A DNA stretch of 64,000 nt from Ornithinibacillus bavariensis (GCF_050433565.1 NZ_JBNPWZ010000005.1:169592-233591); one strand, 5' to 3'; shown: positions 9,107-18,623, counted from the stretch's first letter. Notes: generated by a model from the letters alone, not told the origin. Made by a program: numbers and translations.

Positions 9107-10399
9107 TTGAAAACAACTATCGCACAAGTACCTGAATTTCAGGGGAAGGAAGTCACCATTGGTGCTTGGTTATCAAACAAGCGTTCTAGTGGTAAAATTG
9201 CATTTTTACAATTACGTGATGGGACTGGTTTTATTCAAGCAGTTGTTGCGAAAAATGATGTAAGTGAGGAGATATTCCAGCTTGCTAAGAACATGACGCA
9301 AGAATCTTCTATGTACATAACAGGAACAATTGTAGAAGATACTCGTTCAAAATTTGGCTATGAAATGCAAGTATCCAATATAGAACTAATTCACGAGTCA
9401 GTCGATTATCCAATTACACCTAAAGAACATGGTACAGAATTCTTAATGGATCATCGTCATTTATGGTTACGTTCCAAAAAACAGCATGCCATAATGAAAA
9501 TTCGTAATGAAATTATTCGTTCCACTTATGAGTTCTTTAATGAAAATGGCTATGTAAAGATTGACCCACCAATTTTAACCGGTGCTTCGGCTGAAGGAAC
9601 AACTGAGCTATTCCATACGAAATACTTTGATGAAGATGCTTATCTATCTCAAAGTGGACAGCTATATATGGAAGCGGCAGCGATGGCCTTTGGGAAAGTA
9701 TTTTCTTTTGGTCCAACATTCCGTGCTGAAAAATCAAAAACACGCCGACATTTAATTGAATTCTGGATGATTGAACCGGAAATGGCATTTGTAGAACATG
9801 AAGAGAGCTTACAAATTCAAGAGAATTATGTTAGTTATGTTGTTCAATCTGTCCTTAAGAATTGCCAATTAGAGCTTGGCATTTTAGAGAGAGACATTAC
9901 AAAGCTTGAAAAGGTAAAAGCGCCATTCCCACGTATCTCTTATGATGACGCCATTCAATTATTAAAAGATAAAGGATTCACAGATATTGAATGGGGAGAA
10001 GATTTCGGTGCCCCACATGAAACTGCAATAGCTGAGAGCTTTGATAAACCAGTATTTATTACGAATTATCCGGCAAAAATTAAAGCATTTTATATGAAGC
10101 CGGATCCTAATCGTGAAGAGGTTGTACTCTGTGCAGATTTAATTGCACCTGAGGGTTATGGAGAAATTATTGGTGGCTCCGAGAGAATTAATGATTTAGA
10201 TCTTATGAAACAGCGATATGAGGAGCATGGTTTAACTGGTCCAGCATATGAATGGTATCTAGAATTAAGGAAATATGGAAGTGTTCCTCATTCTGGATTT
10301 GGTTTAGGACTAGAACGAACAGTTGCATGGATTTCTGGTGTTGAACATGTTCGTGAAACTATTCCATTCCCAAGATTATTAAATCGCTTATATCCTTAA
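9107..10399 (+). CDS. asnS: Asparaginyl-tRNA synthetase
   Basis: Class IIb synthetase charging tRNA-Asn. The N-terminal OB-fold anticodon-binding domain (VTIGAWLSNKRSSGKIAFLQLRDG) is followed by the catalytic domain with motif 2 (GPTFRAEKSKTRRHLIEFWMIEPEMAF) and motif 3 (GFGLGLERTVAWISG). I chose the TTG at 9107, which gives a 430-residue protein starting KTTIAQ like the B. subtilis enzyme, and GGAGGT stands at 9094-9099. The upstream TTG at 9092 overlaps that site. A clear terminator follows. Confidence 0.94.
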   Translation: MKTTIAQVPEFQGKEVTIGAWLSNKRSSGKIAFLQLRDGTGFIQAVVAKNDVSEEIFQLAKNMTQESSMYITGTIVEDTRSKFGYEMQVSNIELIHESVDYPITPKEHGTEFLMDHRHLWLRSKKQHAIMKIRNEIIRSTYEFFNENGYVKIDPPILTGASAEGTTELFHTKYFDEDAYLSQSGQLYMEAAAMAFGKVFSFGPTFRAEKSKTRRHLIEFWMIEPEMAFVEHEESLQIQENYVSYVVQSVLKNCQLELGILERDITKLEKVKAPFPRISYDDAIQLLKDKGFTDIEWGEDFGAPHETAIAESFDKPVFITNYPAKIKAFYMKPDPNREEVVLCADLIAPEGYGEIIGGSERINDLDLMKQRYEEHGLTGPAYEWYLELRKYGSVPHSGFGLGLERTVAWISGVEHVRETIPFPRLLNRLYP

Positions 10400-10416
10400 T
10401 AACTTTTCTAAAAACT

Positions 10417-10452
10417 GGCTGTCTCAGTAGTAACGAGACAGCCTTCTTTTTA
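10417..10452 (+). terminator. Intrinsic terminator after asnS
   Basis: GGCTGTCTC and GAGACAGCC form a 9-bp stem with a 9-base loop, followed by TTCTTTTT. It ends the ypmB-aspB-asnS unit before dnaD. Confidence 0.9.
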
Positions 10453-10500
10453 AGCCAAGAATCCATTGGACATGCTATACTAGTATTGAGGTGCAATTAC

Positions 10501-11187
10501 ATGACAAATTCATTACCATTTCAACATATATTAACCAATCAGGTTGTCATTCCTAATTTATTACTACAAAAGTATAATAAATTAGGATTGGATGAGAAAG
10601 AATTAGTACTACTCATTCAGATACATCGATCTATCTCTAATGGGAATTATTTCCCAACTTTGCAAGAATTGACGAGCATGTTAACAATAGATGAACAAAC
10701 GTGTTCGCGATTACTAAGAAAATTAATTCAGAAGGGCTTCTTAAAAATAGAGCGGCAGGAAAATAGTCAAGAACAATGGAGTGAGGCATATTCACTTGAA
10801 CCATTATGGGAGAAGTTATTTGAACCTATGAAGGAAGAGAGGATTCAAAACGAAGACGGTTCTTTATTTATTCTGTTTGAACAGGAATTCGGAAGACCGT
10901 TATCACCCTTTGAGATCGAGACCGTTAACCTATGGCTAGATGAAGACAAACTTTCACCTGCATTAATAAAAGCAGCATTACGTGAATCTGTACTAATGGG
11001 AAAGCTGAATTTCAAATATATGGATCGAATTCTTAGGGAATGGAAAAAGAAGGGGATACATACAGTTGAACAGGCTAGAGAAGCCACGAAAAAGTTTCAT
11101 GATCATCAAGCAACGAAATATACAAATACGACAACGAAGAAAAGGGACACTTCCTTTTATTACAATTGGCTAGAGGGAGAGGAATAA
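10501..11187 (+). CDS. dnaD: DNA replication initiation protein DnaD
   Basis: DnaD acts in primosome assembly at oriC and at restarted forks. The 228-residue protein has an N-terminal winged-helix region (residues about 30-100, LVLLIQIHRSISNG... LLRKLIQKGFLKIE) and a C-terminal DnaB_2-type domain ending in YMDRILREWKKKGI, the signature YxxxILxxW. GAGGTG at 10488-10493 supports the ATG at 10501. A TGC-TATACT extended -10 sits just upstream (10473-10481). Its stop overlaps the nth start (TAATG), as in B. subtilis. Confidence 0.9.
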   Translation: MTNSLPFQHILTNQVVIPNLLLQKYNKLGLDEKELVLLIQIHRSISNGNYFPTLQELTSMLTIDEQTCSRLLRKLIQKGFLKIERQENSQEQWSEAYSLEPLWEKLFEPMKEERIQNEDGSLFILFEQEFGRPLSPFEIETVNLWLDEDKLSPALIKAALRESVLMGKLNFKYMDRILREWKKKGIHTVEQAREATKKFHDHQATKYTNTTTKKRDTSFYYNWLEGEE

Positions 11188-11834
11188 TGTTAAACAAGAA
11201 GCAAATTAGATATTGTTTAGATGAAATAGCTAAGATGTTTCCTAACGCAGAATGTGAATTAGAGCATGCTAATCCATTTGAATTAGTGATAGCGGTAGTA
11301 TTATCGGCACAATGCACCGATGCACTAGTCAATAAGGTAACTAAGGATTTGTTTAAAAAATATCAAACACCAGAAGATTACCTCAAAGTACCGCTAGAAG
11401 AATTACAAAATGATATTAAGTCAATCGGTTTATTTCGCAATAAAGCTAAAAACATTCAAAAGCTTTGTAAGTCTCTCATAGAGGAATACGGAGGCGAGGT
11501 TCCGCACTCAAAAGAAGAACTGATCAAATTAGCTGGGGTAGGAAGGAAGACTGCAAATGTAGTTGCTTCAGTTGCCTTTGGAGAACCAGCAATTGCAGTT
11601 GATACGCATGTCGAAAGAGTCTCAAAACGACTAGGTATATGTAAATGGAAAGACTCTGTATTAGAAGTGGAAGAGACCCTCATGAAGAAAGTACCTATGG
11701 AAGAGTGGAGTGTTACACATCACCGCTTAATTTTCTTCGGACGCTACCATTGTAAAGCAAAAAATCCCAACTGTCCAGAGTGTCCATTACTTGATATTTG
11801 TCGAGAAGGGCAAAAGAGAATGAAAGAAAGATAG
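11187..11834 (+). CDS. nth: Endonuclease III (DNA glycosylase/AP lyase)
   Basis: Base-excision repair enzyme that removes oxidised pyrimidines. The 215-residue protein has the helix-hairpin-helix LAGVGRKTANVV with the catalytic Lys near residue 120, the catalytic Asp in VDTHVERVSKRLG, and the C-terminal 4Fe-4S ligands C-x6-C-x2-C-x5-C. Translation from the ATG at 11187 is coupled to the dnaD stop codon. The B. subtilis ypoC gene that normally follows is missing; a terminator comes next. Confidence 0.94.
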   Translation: MLNKKQIRYCLDEIAKMFPNAECELEHANPFELVIAVVLSAQCTDALVNKVTKDLFKKYQTPEDYLKVPLEELQNDIKSIGLFRNKAKNIQKLCKSLIEEYGGEVPHSKEELIKLAGVGRKTANVVASVAFGEPAIAVDTHVERVSKRLGICKWKDSVLEVEETLMKKVPMEEWSVTHHRLIFFGRYHCKAKNPNCPECPLLDICREGQKRMKER

Positions 11835-11841
11835 ATAAGAA

Positions 11842-11884
11842 AAAAGCTATCAACATTAGGAAAAACCTAATGTTGATAGCTTTT
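11842..11884. terminator. Bidirectional terminator between nth and ponA
   Basis: AGCTATCAACATTAGG and CCTAATGTTGATAGCT form a perfect 16-bp stem with A-run on one side and T-run on the other. It can end nth on the + strand and ponA on the - strand. Confidence 0.92.
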
Positions 11885-11886
11885 AT

Positions 11887-14568
11887 TTATGATTCTTCAT
11901 TTTCATCATCACTAGGAGGACTTGTATCAGTTTCATCTCCAGGATCTGGTTCGGTATTTTGGTTACCTGGTATTTGAAGTGTTACCTGACGTGTTTCACT
12001 ACGACTACCTTGGTTTGCACCATTCTTACCTATAGCGGTAACATAGATCGTATAGCTTTGACCAGGTTCAAAGTTACCACTTATTTCAATACCCTTTGAA
12101 TAAACCATCTGTGTACCACCTTGTGGGCCCTCTACTCTTACTTCATAGGAAGCAGGAGGTCCATTATAGCCCCATGATACATCAATGATGGACTTATTAG
12201 GATCGTATACAGCAGATAAATTATCTACTGGTTTAATTGGAGTTTCTGGTTCTTCCTCTTTAATATTAACGGTAACTGTTTGTGGTTCACTACGAACTTT
12301 ATCATCATCCTTTAAGAATGCTATAACCTGAATCGTATAGTTTGAATCACCGCTTACCTCTGTGATATCAATCTTTTTATCATCGGTTGTGGATAGGACT
12401 TTCATCGCACCACCATCTACACTAGCAGCAACTTCGAACGAGACATCTTTATCAGAGTCATATTTCCATTCAACTTTTATTGCATTTTTTTCTTTTTGGT
12501 AATCTGCCTTCAAACCGGATACAGGGTCTAGCTTATCGTATTTCTCAGATGATTTTTTAGGTTCTGTTCCTTTTACAAACAGTTCTGTTACTATTTGAGA
12601 ATCAGGCGTATATTCACTAGGTAAAGCAGCAGGATTAGATCCTTTTTCTACTTTAACCTTTACTACAGAATCTGGCATCTTATAGTCTGCAGTCTCAACA
12701 CCCTTGGATAGTTCACTCATTGTTTGTTTGAATAGGGCATGTGCCACATATTTTTCACTATTCATAGTTCGTTTGTCTTTATCATATCCTACCCAAACGG
12801 CCATGGTGTAGTTGGTTGTATAACCGGCAATCCAAGAGTCTTTAACACCTTCGACATCCTTTAAGTTAGTTGTACCTGTTTTAGCTGCTACAGGTAGACC
12901 AGGTATTCTTGCAGGGCCACCTGATGAACCTTGAGATAAAGCGGTTTTTAACATATCCGTTATCATAAACGCAGTATAATCTGACATGGCAACCTTAGGC
13001 TCTGGTGTTAAATCCACCGTCTGATCGTTAGGGAAGACAACCTTAGAGACTGCATATGGCTCATTACGTATACCTTCATTGGCAAATGCTTGATATGCCC
13101 CCGCTAATTGAAGTGGGTTTACAGTAGTGTCTGCACCACCAATAGCATCAGTTAATTTTGGTTTCCCATCAACAAATTCAATACCAAGATTATTCGCGAA
13201 TTGCTGTGATTTATCATAACCAACATCCACTAAGGTCTTTACAGCAGGTACGTTTAGTGATTCTTGAAGCGCATATCGCGCAGTCATCCAACCTTGGTAA
13301 GTACGGTTCCAGTTTCGAATTACTTGCCCATTACTTCCAGCAATTTCGTACGGCTTATCATCATTTATTTGCTGATAGGTGGACATTTTATTGTATTCAA
13401 TAGCAGGACCATAAGCAACAATTGGTTTAAAGGTTGAACCTGCCTGGTTTCCACCTTGTATTGCGTAATTAAAGCCATTCTTATAATTCCTATCTCCACC
13501 AATAGCAAGAATTGCTCCTGTTTTTGAATCTAGGACTACCATACCAGCATGTAGGTCATCATTCGGGTATGCAACAGGATTATTAGCGTCATCAGAAAGT
13601 AAAAATTCTACATGATCTTGTGCATCCTTATCTAACGTAGTATAGATTTGCAGACCATCAGTATAAATATCGGCACCTTCAAGCTTTTGTTCAACCTCTC
13701 TCTGAACCTGTTGAATGAAGGCATCATACGGCTTAGGATCAGGTTTTTCTTTTACCAGAAGGGAAGGGATATCAGTCTTAAGTGCTTCATCCGCTTCAGC
13801 CTGTGTTATTTTGTTATGACGTACCATTAAAGTTAATACTGTTTTCATTCTTTCCTTTGTTAAATCAGGATTTTTAAATGGATCGTATGCCGATGGACGC
13901 TGTGGTAATCCAGCTAGGATAGCAGCCTCTGCTAATGTTAAATCATGTAAATCAGTTTTACCAAAATACGTTTCTGCAGCTTTAGCTACACCGTATGCAC
14001 CAGCTCCGTAATAAATTTTATTAAGATACATTTCAAGGATTTGTTCTTTCGAATATTTCTTTTCTAATTTCAATGCGAGCCATTGTTCCTGTACTTTTAA
14101 TTTGATTTTCTTTTCATTCGAAAGGAAGTATCCTTCTACCACCTGTTGTGTAATCGTACTAGCACCTTCTGATCCAAATCCATTTCGAACATTACCTATA
14201 ATTGCTCCACCAATACGTCTGATATCAATACCAGGATGTTTAAAAAATCTCGCATCCTCTGTAGCAGTAACGGCATTAATTAATTTCTCAGGTAAGTCAT
14301 CAAAGGTAATTTTTGTTCGTTTAATGTCTCCTAAGTCAGCAATCAATTCACCATCTTGATCATAAACTTTAGAAGAAAGTGGATCTGTTAATTTCGACGT
14401 ATCAAGATCAGGAGCTGTGGCAATATAATAAGTAAATAACCCAGCTACTCCAAGTCCAATAATTAAACATATGATAAAGAATATTTTTATTATTTTTTTC
14501 CAAGTAGGTTTCTTTTTGGCCTTTTTTTGTTTTCGTCGTGCAGTGCGACTTTGGCTGTTTTCTGCCAT
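11887..14568 (-). CDS. ponA: Class A penicillin-binding protein 1A/1B
   Basis: Bifunctional cell-wall synthase anchored in the membrane. A lysine/arginine-rich cytosolic tail (1-28) is followed by one transmembrane segment (about 29-50). The glycosyltransferase domain has the catalytic TEDARFFKHPG (Glu about 104) and GASTITQQ. The transpeptidase domain has the SxxK serine in GSTFKPIV, SLNVPAV (SxN) and KTGTT. The C-terminal part (about 690-870) looks like two fibronectin type III repeats before an acidic tail, giving 893 residues. It is the second gene after recU, the usual Bacillus pair. Confidence 0.94.
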   Translation of the reverse strand: MAENSQSRTARRKQKKAKKKPTWKKIIKIFFIICLIIGLGVAGLFTYYIATAPDLDTSKLTDPLSSKVYDQDGELIADLGDIKRTKITFDDLPEKLINAVTATEDARFFKHPGIDIRRIGGAIIGNVRNGFGSEGASTITQQVVEGYFLSNEKKIKLKVQEQWLALKLEKKYSKEQILEMYLNKIYYGAGAYGVAKAAETYFGKTDLHDLTLAEAAILAGLPQRPSAYDPFKNPDLTKERMKTVLTLMVRHNKITQAEADEALKTDIPSLLVKEKPDPKPYDAFIQQVQREVEQKLEGADIYTDGLQIYTTLDKDAQDHVEFLLSDDANNPVAYPNDDLHAGMVVLDSKTGAILAIGGDRNYKNGFNYAIQGGNQAGSTFKPIVAYGPAIEYNKMSTYQQINDDKPYEIAGSNGQVIRNWNRTYQGWMTARYALQESLNVPAVKTLVDVGYDKSQQFANNLGIEFVDGKPKLTDAIGGADTTVNPLQLAGAYQAFANEGIRNEPYAVSKVVFPNDQTVDLTPEPKVAMSDYTAFMITDMLKTALSQGSSGGPARIPGLPVAAKTGTTNLKDVEGVKDSWIAGYTTNYTMAVWVGYDKDKRTMNSEKYVAHALFKQTMSELSKGVETADYKMPDSVVKVKVEKGSNPAALPSEYTPDSQIVTELFVKGTEPKKSSEKYDKLDPVSGLKADYQKEKNAIKVEWKYDSDKDVSFEVAASVDGGAMKVLSTTDDKKIDITEVSGDSNYTIQVIAFLKDDDKVRSEPQTVTVNIKEEEPETPIKPVDNLSAVYDPNKSIIDVSWGYNGPPASYEVRVEGPQGGTQMVYSKGIEISGNFEPGQSYTIYVTAIGKNGANQGSRSETRQVTLQIPGNQNTEPDPGDETDTSPPSDDENEES

Positions 14569-14585
14569 TTCTCACTACCTCCAAT

Positions 14586-15161
14586 CTAGAAATAAAGCTG
14601 ATCAATTATTGTTAAGTAATCAACTCTTGTTTGATATTTAAAAGGTATTTCATGGCCTTTAAGCTTGATATCAATGTATGGTATTGATTTTCTACCATCT
14701 GCCTCTTTTTCATACCAATAGGGCAGTAATTCTTTTGCTTCTAGAAGATATGTTTCACTATAAAATGAAAACCGTATAATCATAAAGCAGATTCCACCAT
14801 GCTTTACTACAGATTCCATATGGTTTATTTGATGGTCGTGAATATTAGCTAGTGGAAAAGATGTTTTGTTTTTTGTTTCTTTTGCTTCAAAATCGACGTA
14901 TCGATTTCGATATATGCCATTATAATCCGTAGTTGATGCCTGTTTAAAATAAGCTTCAGTTATAACAGCAGCACTTCTTTTTGGATAATTTACTTTTACA
15001 ATTTGTACAGGTGTTGGCTTTTTGTGTATCACTGCTAGATCCATATCTAAATAATACTGGTTGGTGCTATTAATATCCTCTTCCAGTGTCATTCCTCGAT
15101 TTGAAAATGAGTGATTCATTGGGCTGCTTTTAACTGCTCGTTTTCCATTCGGATAATTCAT
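14586..15161 (-). CDS. recU: Holliday junction resolvase RecU
   Basis: RecU cuts Holliday junctions in recombination and chromosome segregation. The 191-residue protein has the conserved N-terminal RGMTLEEDINSTNQYYL and the PD-(D/E)xK-type core, with TDYNGIYRNRYVDFEAKETKN providing the Asp, Glu and Lys. I chose the ATG at 15161, which AGGAGG precedes by seven bases; an ATG six codons upstream precedes that site. It ends 17 bases before ponA and is probably cotranscribed with it. Confidence 0.92.
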   Translation of the reverse strand: MNYPNGKRAVKSSPMNHSFSNRGMTLEEDINSTNQYYLDMDLAVIHKKPTPVQIVKVNYPKRSAAVITEAYFKQASTTDYNGIYRNRYVDFEAKETKNKTSFPLANIHDHQINHMESVVKHGGICFMIIRFSFYSETYLLEAKELLPYWYEKEADGRKSIPYIDIKLKGHEIPFKYQTRVDYLTIIDQLYF

Positions 15162-15256
15162 GGTTATGCCTCCTAGCATAATACAGTATCATAACAGAAA
15201 AATGCCTGCATGGTAACTATAATCTCATAAATTCATAGAATAGGCAGGATTTATCA

Positions 15257-16204
15257 ATGAATATGATTAGGAATACTGAGGATTACATCTATTATATAAT
15301 AAATAAAACAAGGAAGCATAATATAGACAACATTTCTAGGACAAAAGCTTATCAGCGTTTTTATTTTAAGTACCCAGAAATAAAATGGGCACTTCTTGCA
15401 AGTATTGTCTCAAGAAATGCAGGTTGGAATATGACTGATTTATATTTAACCCCATACAAAGAGATACTGGGAGAACACCAGCGAATGCGTCTATTTATGA
15501 CCTACGAGCGAGCAAATTGGCTTATATTTTCAGATGCATACCCACAGCTCATACTATATGAAATATCTCTTCGCCAGAACAGGCCATTATTTCATCTCCT
15601 AAGTGAAATACAGGTATCTAATTTTATGATTCAGGAATGGAATTATTTTTGGAAAAATAAAGATAGGAATCGATTAATGACTTCGCTGATTATTAATGAA
15701 CAAAATGTTATTCAAAAGCCTGTTATCGCGCAACCCTTTTTTAAAAAGAAGGTCTTTTTATCGGTACCGTATCAATTACAAAATTATATCATGTTAAATG
15801 CAGTTCTTCTCCCTACTTTAAATGGGAAAATCTATGGTGGGTATGTTCGTGGATTTACCAATCTTACAAATCGTATCACATTAGGTAAAAGACTAGCATC
15901 CCAATTATTTCATCCGGGCATACATAAAGAAATCCTGGATTTTATCCGTTTTGTTGAACACACAGGAAGTAGATACGATTATGAAAAATACACCTATTAT
16001 CATTTCCCTAAAAGCCCATTATTAAGGACAATTTATCCTATTATCGACCACCAAGATATTATACGTAACGACTGGCTGGAATTAAGGGGGATAAGAAATA
16101 AATGGCCTCTTTCCCTTACCGAAGAGCCTATTGAAATTGGAAAGTCATATTATCGGAAAAGGAATATGGTATTTGCTTATTATCACATGAAAAAGTTATT
16201 TTAA
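15257..16204 (+). CDS. yppC: YppC-like protein (DUF2515)
   Basis: A 315-residue protein divergent from recU, in the position of B. subtilis yppC. It is rich in aromatic and basic residues and carries the segment KWALLASIVSRNAGWNMTDL near residues 37-56, with no signal peptide or obvious membrane segment. Its function is unknown. TATAAT at 15217-15222 could serve as a -10. The assignment relies on synteny, size and general resemblance. Confidence 0.75.
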   Translation: MNMIRNTEDYIYYIINKTRKHNIDNISRTKAYQRFYFKYPEIKWALLASIVSRNAGWNMTDLYLTPYKEILGEHQRMRLFMTYERANWLIFSDAYPQLILYEISLRQNRPLFHLLSEIQVSNFMIQEWNYFWKNKDRNRLMTSLIINEQNVIQKPVIAQPFFKKKVFLSVPYQLQNYIMLNAVLLPTLNGKIYGGYVRGFTNLTNRITLGKRLASQLFHPGIHKEILDFIRFVEHTGSRYDYEKYTYYHFPKSPLLRTIYPIIDHQDIIRNDWLELRGIRNKWPLSLTEEPIEIGKSYYRKRNMVFAYYHMKKLF

Positions 16205-16317
16205 TGAAAATAGGATTTGCTGAAAATGCAAATCCTTTAAGTAATACGTAACTTCTGAAACGGTAAGCTTTTGTATAAATACTTAAATTTTAGTTACAAG
16301 TGTTCTTGCTTTCTAAC

Positions 16318-16419
16318 TTAAGTAGAAGGACGGTTAGGGCCATTGAGCTTTTTATCTCCAGATTTTAATGGTTTTCCATTAAGTACTTCTTTTTGTTTGT
16401 TTTTCTGTTTGTCTTTCAT
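16318..16419 (-). CDS. sspM: Small acid-soluble spore protein SspM
   Basis: A 33-residue Lys/Gln-rich protein ending KKLNGPNRPST. The end is nearly the same as that of B. subtilis SspM (KLGGPNRPST), and the gene sits in the same yppC-yppE neighbourhood. It starts MKDKQKNKQKEVLNGK and has GGAGG seven bases upstream of the ATG. Minor SASPs of this type are made in the forespore and are expected to be sigma-G controlled. It is direct evidence of an endospore former. Confidence 0.88.
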   Translation of the reverse strand: MKDKQKNKQKEVLNGKPLKSGDKKLNGPNRPST

Positions 16420-16574
16420 AATAAAACCTCCTTTTTTGCTTAGTTTGTCTTAAAAGTAAAAAAAAATGAGTTTATCCACTACTTTTGTATATTAGCAACT
16501 ACTTTTGTCGAAGGGGCAGGAGATGGTGAGATAGCTATAGAATTAAGCTATTAAATGATAGTAGGAGTGATGAT

Positions 16575-16784
16575 ATGGGTCTTGCTTTGAGAAAAGATAA
16601 TATTCAAAACGGAGTGGCGCGAAAGGATTTTGAAGCCGCATTACATGTTATTGGAGACAGAGCACGTTTGGCAGAACAAAAACTTACTTTAAAAATTGAT
16701 GAGGAAGTGCAGCTTTCCTTTCTTAATCAGAAGAAAGCAATTGAACAAGCAACAGTATTCGTACGCGAGCTTCATGTTAAATGA
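16575..16784 (+). CDS. Small conserved-looking protein of unknown function
   Basis: A 69-residue soluble protein with TAGGAGTGATG just upstream of the ATG and a terminator overlapping its stop codon, so it appears to be a real single-gene unit. The sequence is helix-prone and charged (KDFEAALHVIGDRARLAEQKL... EEVQLSFLNQKKAIEQATVFVREL). I recognise no family. Its neighbours are sspM and yppE. The 150 bases upstream contain two copies of ACTACTTTTGT and a small inverted repeat but no clear promoter. Confidence 0.65.
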   Translation: MGLALRKDNIQNGVARKDFEAALHVIGDRARLAEQKLTLKIDEEVQLSFLNQKKAIEQATVFVRELHVK

Positions 16785-16801
16785 AGCTTTTTTTATTTTT
16801 T
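16768..16801 (+). terminator. Intrinsic terminator overlapping the end of the 69-residue gene
   Basis: AGCTTCAT and ATGAAGCT form an 8-bp stem with a 5-base loop, followed by a T-rich tail. The stop codon lies within the hairpin. Confidence 0.88.
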
Positions 16802-16880
16802 CCTCAAGTTCATATTGATGCAAATATTAGAAAAGAAATGGTACATTATTACTATAGAATGAAAGAATTGAGGAATCATG

Positions 16881-17234
16881 ATGGAATTAACCGAATATAC
16901 CATACAGCTTAAAAAGTATCTTCAAGATTTAAAGCAGGTATTTGAAGAAAATAATCCACCAGAAGACCGTAGAGACAAAGAATTCTTTGTTATGGTAAAG
17001 AAAAAGACATCACCCATTTATGATTTGTTGGAGATTTGGCAAGAACTTGCTTTAAAATTCATAAAAGAGAATAAGATCAGTGTACATCCAAATCAAATTG
17101 TATCGACTAAAGAAAATATGGAGCTTTTATTAATGCATAGCTACTACATTGATGTTAGAAGAAGAAGATACATGGAATTAAATCAATCTGTTCTTTATGT
17201 TTTGGATCAACTTTTACGTGCAATAGAGTCTTAA
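16881..17234 (+). CDS. yppE: YppE-like protein (DUF1798)
   Basis: A 117-residue helical protein in the B. subtilis yppE position, upstream of gpsB. The block VHPNQIVSTKENMELLLMHSYYIDVRRRRYMELNQSVLYVLD matches the family pattern. Function is unknown; the B. subtilis homologue is a four-helix protein. TGAGGA fits the ATG at 16881 better than the ATG one codon upstream. Confidence 0.8.
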   Translation: MELTEYTIQLKKYLQDLKQVFEENNPPEDRRDKEFFVMVKKKTSPIYDLLEIWQELALKFIKENKISVHPNQIVSTKENMELLLMHSYYIDVRRRRYMELNQSVLYVLDQLLRAIES

Positions 17235-17307
17235 TACTCATCTATCTTTACATTTTTTGCAACTTTTACTATAATTAGCTTCCACACTTAATGAAGGGGA
17301 TGAGGTT

Positions 17308-17706
17308 TTGTCTAAAAAAGTTCTTATAGATAAAGCTATAGAAATGAGAGAACAGGCTTACGTACCTTATTCAAATTTTCCTGTTGGAGCGGCTTTATTA
17401 ACTAAATCTGGGAAAATTTATACAGGATGTAATATTGAAAATGCAGCTTTTCCTGTTTCTTTATGTGCTGAACGTGTAGCAATCTTTAAAGCTATATCAG
17501 AAGGGGAAACTGATTTTGTAGAGATGGCCGTTGTGGCAGATACAGAACGACCAGTACCACCTTGTGGTTCATGTCGACAAGTAATGAGTGAGTTTTTTGA
17601 TCCTGATATGGTAATTCATCTGACAAATTTACGAATAAACACATTGTCGACTACAATGGATGAATTACTTCCATTCTCATTTAAAAAATCTGATATGGAA
17701 AAGTAA
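17308..17706 (+). CDS. cdd: Cytidine deaminase
   Basis: Zinc enzyme deaminating cytidine and deoxycytidine for pyrimidine salvage. The 132-residue protein has the substrate loop GCNIENAAFPVSLCAERVA with zinc-binding Cys and catalytic Glu, and the second zinc motif PPCGSCRQV. The start is TTG at 17308 with an upstream AAGGGGATGAGG. It is a single gene followed by a hairpin terminator. Confidence 0.93.
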   Translation: MSKKVLIDKAIEMREQAYVPYSNFPVGAALLTKSGKIYTGCNIENAAFPVSLCAERVAIFKAISEGETDFVEMAVVADTERPVPPCGSCRQVMSEFFDPDMVIHLTNLRINTLSTTMDELLPFSFKKSDMEK

Positions 17707-17727
17707 TACATAGCAAACGAAAGAAAA

Positions 17728-17763
17728 GTAAGAGGACTGAGTGTTCAGCTTCTTACTTTTTTG
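17728..17763 (+). terminator. Intrinsic terminator after cdd
   Basis: GTAAGAGGACTGA and TCAGCTTCTTAC form an imperfect stem of about 11 pairs followed by TTTTTTG. Confidence 0.75.
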
Positions 17764-17861
17764 CTATAATAAAAAAGGAGACTCGTACATATAGTTAAAT
17801 AACATGAAATAATAATAACTAATGACATCAAGTACAGATGAAATAAATGAGGTGAAACTGA

Positions 17862-18170
17862 GTGAATGGAAATCAAATTAAACTTAGTGGCAAGGATATT
17901 TTAGAAAAAGATTTTAAAACCGCTATGAGAGGTTATAACCAAGAGGAAGTTGATGAATTTCTAGACATCGTTATTCAAGATTACGAAGCTTTTACACAAG
18001 AGATTGATCGATTGAAACAGGAAATTATTCGTTTGAAAAAATCGAGTGAAAATCAAGTGAAAACTAGATCAGCAAGTGGAGCACCACAGGTTAACTATGA
18101 TGTTTTAAAGCGACTTTCAAATTTAGAAAAGGCAGTTTTTGGCAGTAAATATGCCAATGCAGATTCCTAG
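17862..18170 (+). CDS. gpsB: Cell-division regulator GpsB
   Basis: GpsB is a DivIVA-like adaptor that shuttles PBP1 between division site and lateral wall. The 102-residue protein has the N-terminal membrane-binding DivIVA domain (LSGKDILEKDFKTAMRGYNQEEVDEFLD), a coiled coil (about 36-62) and the C-terminal trimerising NVLKRLSNLEKAVFG-like helix (DVLKRLSNLEKAVFG here). The start is GTG with GAGGTG upstream. It sits directly upstream of rnpB, as in Bacillus. ponA, its partner's gene, is 3 kb away. Confidence 0.93.
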   Translation: MNGNQIKLSGKDILEKDFKTAMRGYNQEEVDEFLDIVIQDYEAFTQEIDRLKQEIIRLKKSSENQVKTRSASGAPQVNYDVLKRLSNLEKAVFGSKYANADS

Positions 18171-18234
18171 TTTCTAACTTTTTTTACCAATGAAAAACAA
18201 ATAAGTTTATGTTAGAATATAGGATAGTTAATAA

Positions 18235-18623
18235 TTAAATACTCATGTAATCGCTGCATGATTCATGTAGAGGAAAGTCCATGCTCACACAAACTGAGAT
18301 GTTTGTAGTGTTCGTGCTTGATGAATTCATAAGTCAAGGTAACCTATTTTGGTTAACGGCAGGTGAAGTTCCTAAGTCATACGATATGGAATTATATCCT
18401 TGAAAGTGCCACAGTGACGTAGCTAAAGTGGAAACACTTTAGGTGGAACGCGGTAAACCCCACGAGTGAGCAACCCAAATAATGGTAGGGGCATCCTTTA
18501 GTAGGGAAATGAACCGAACGAGGGACAGGTTACTGCCTGTAGATAGATGATTACACCCTGTGTACGAGGCCGACCACCGTTAGTAGTACAAATGGGACAG
18601 AACATGGCTTATCGAGTATTTAA
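18235..18623 (+). ncRNA. rnpB: RNase P RNA, Bacillus type B
   Basis: The catalytic RNA that matures tRNA 5' ends. Conserved blocks are present: GTAATCGCTGC followed by AGAGGAAAGTCCATGC near the 5' end, CAGTGACG..GGTGGAACGCGGTAAACCCC in the middle, and GACAGAACATGGCTTATCG near the 3' end. The terminal P1 helix is visible as TTAAATACTC (18235-18244) pairing perfectly with GAGTATTTAA (18614-18623), which sets both ends. The length of about 389 nt fits type B. It lies between gpsB and the ypsC-like methyltransferase, as in B. subtilis. Confidence 0.95.

Noticed and set aside
13158..13403. ORFs opposite ponA
   Set aside because: Shadow frames of the conserved penicillin-binding protein coding sequence without start signals.
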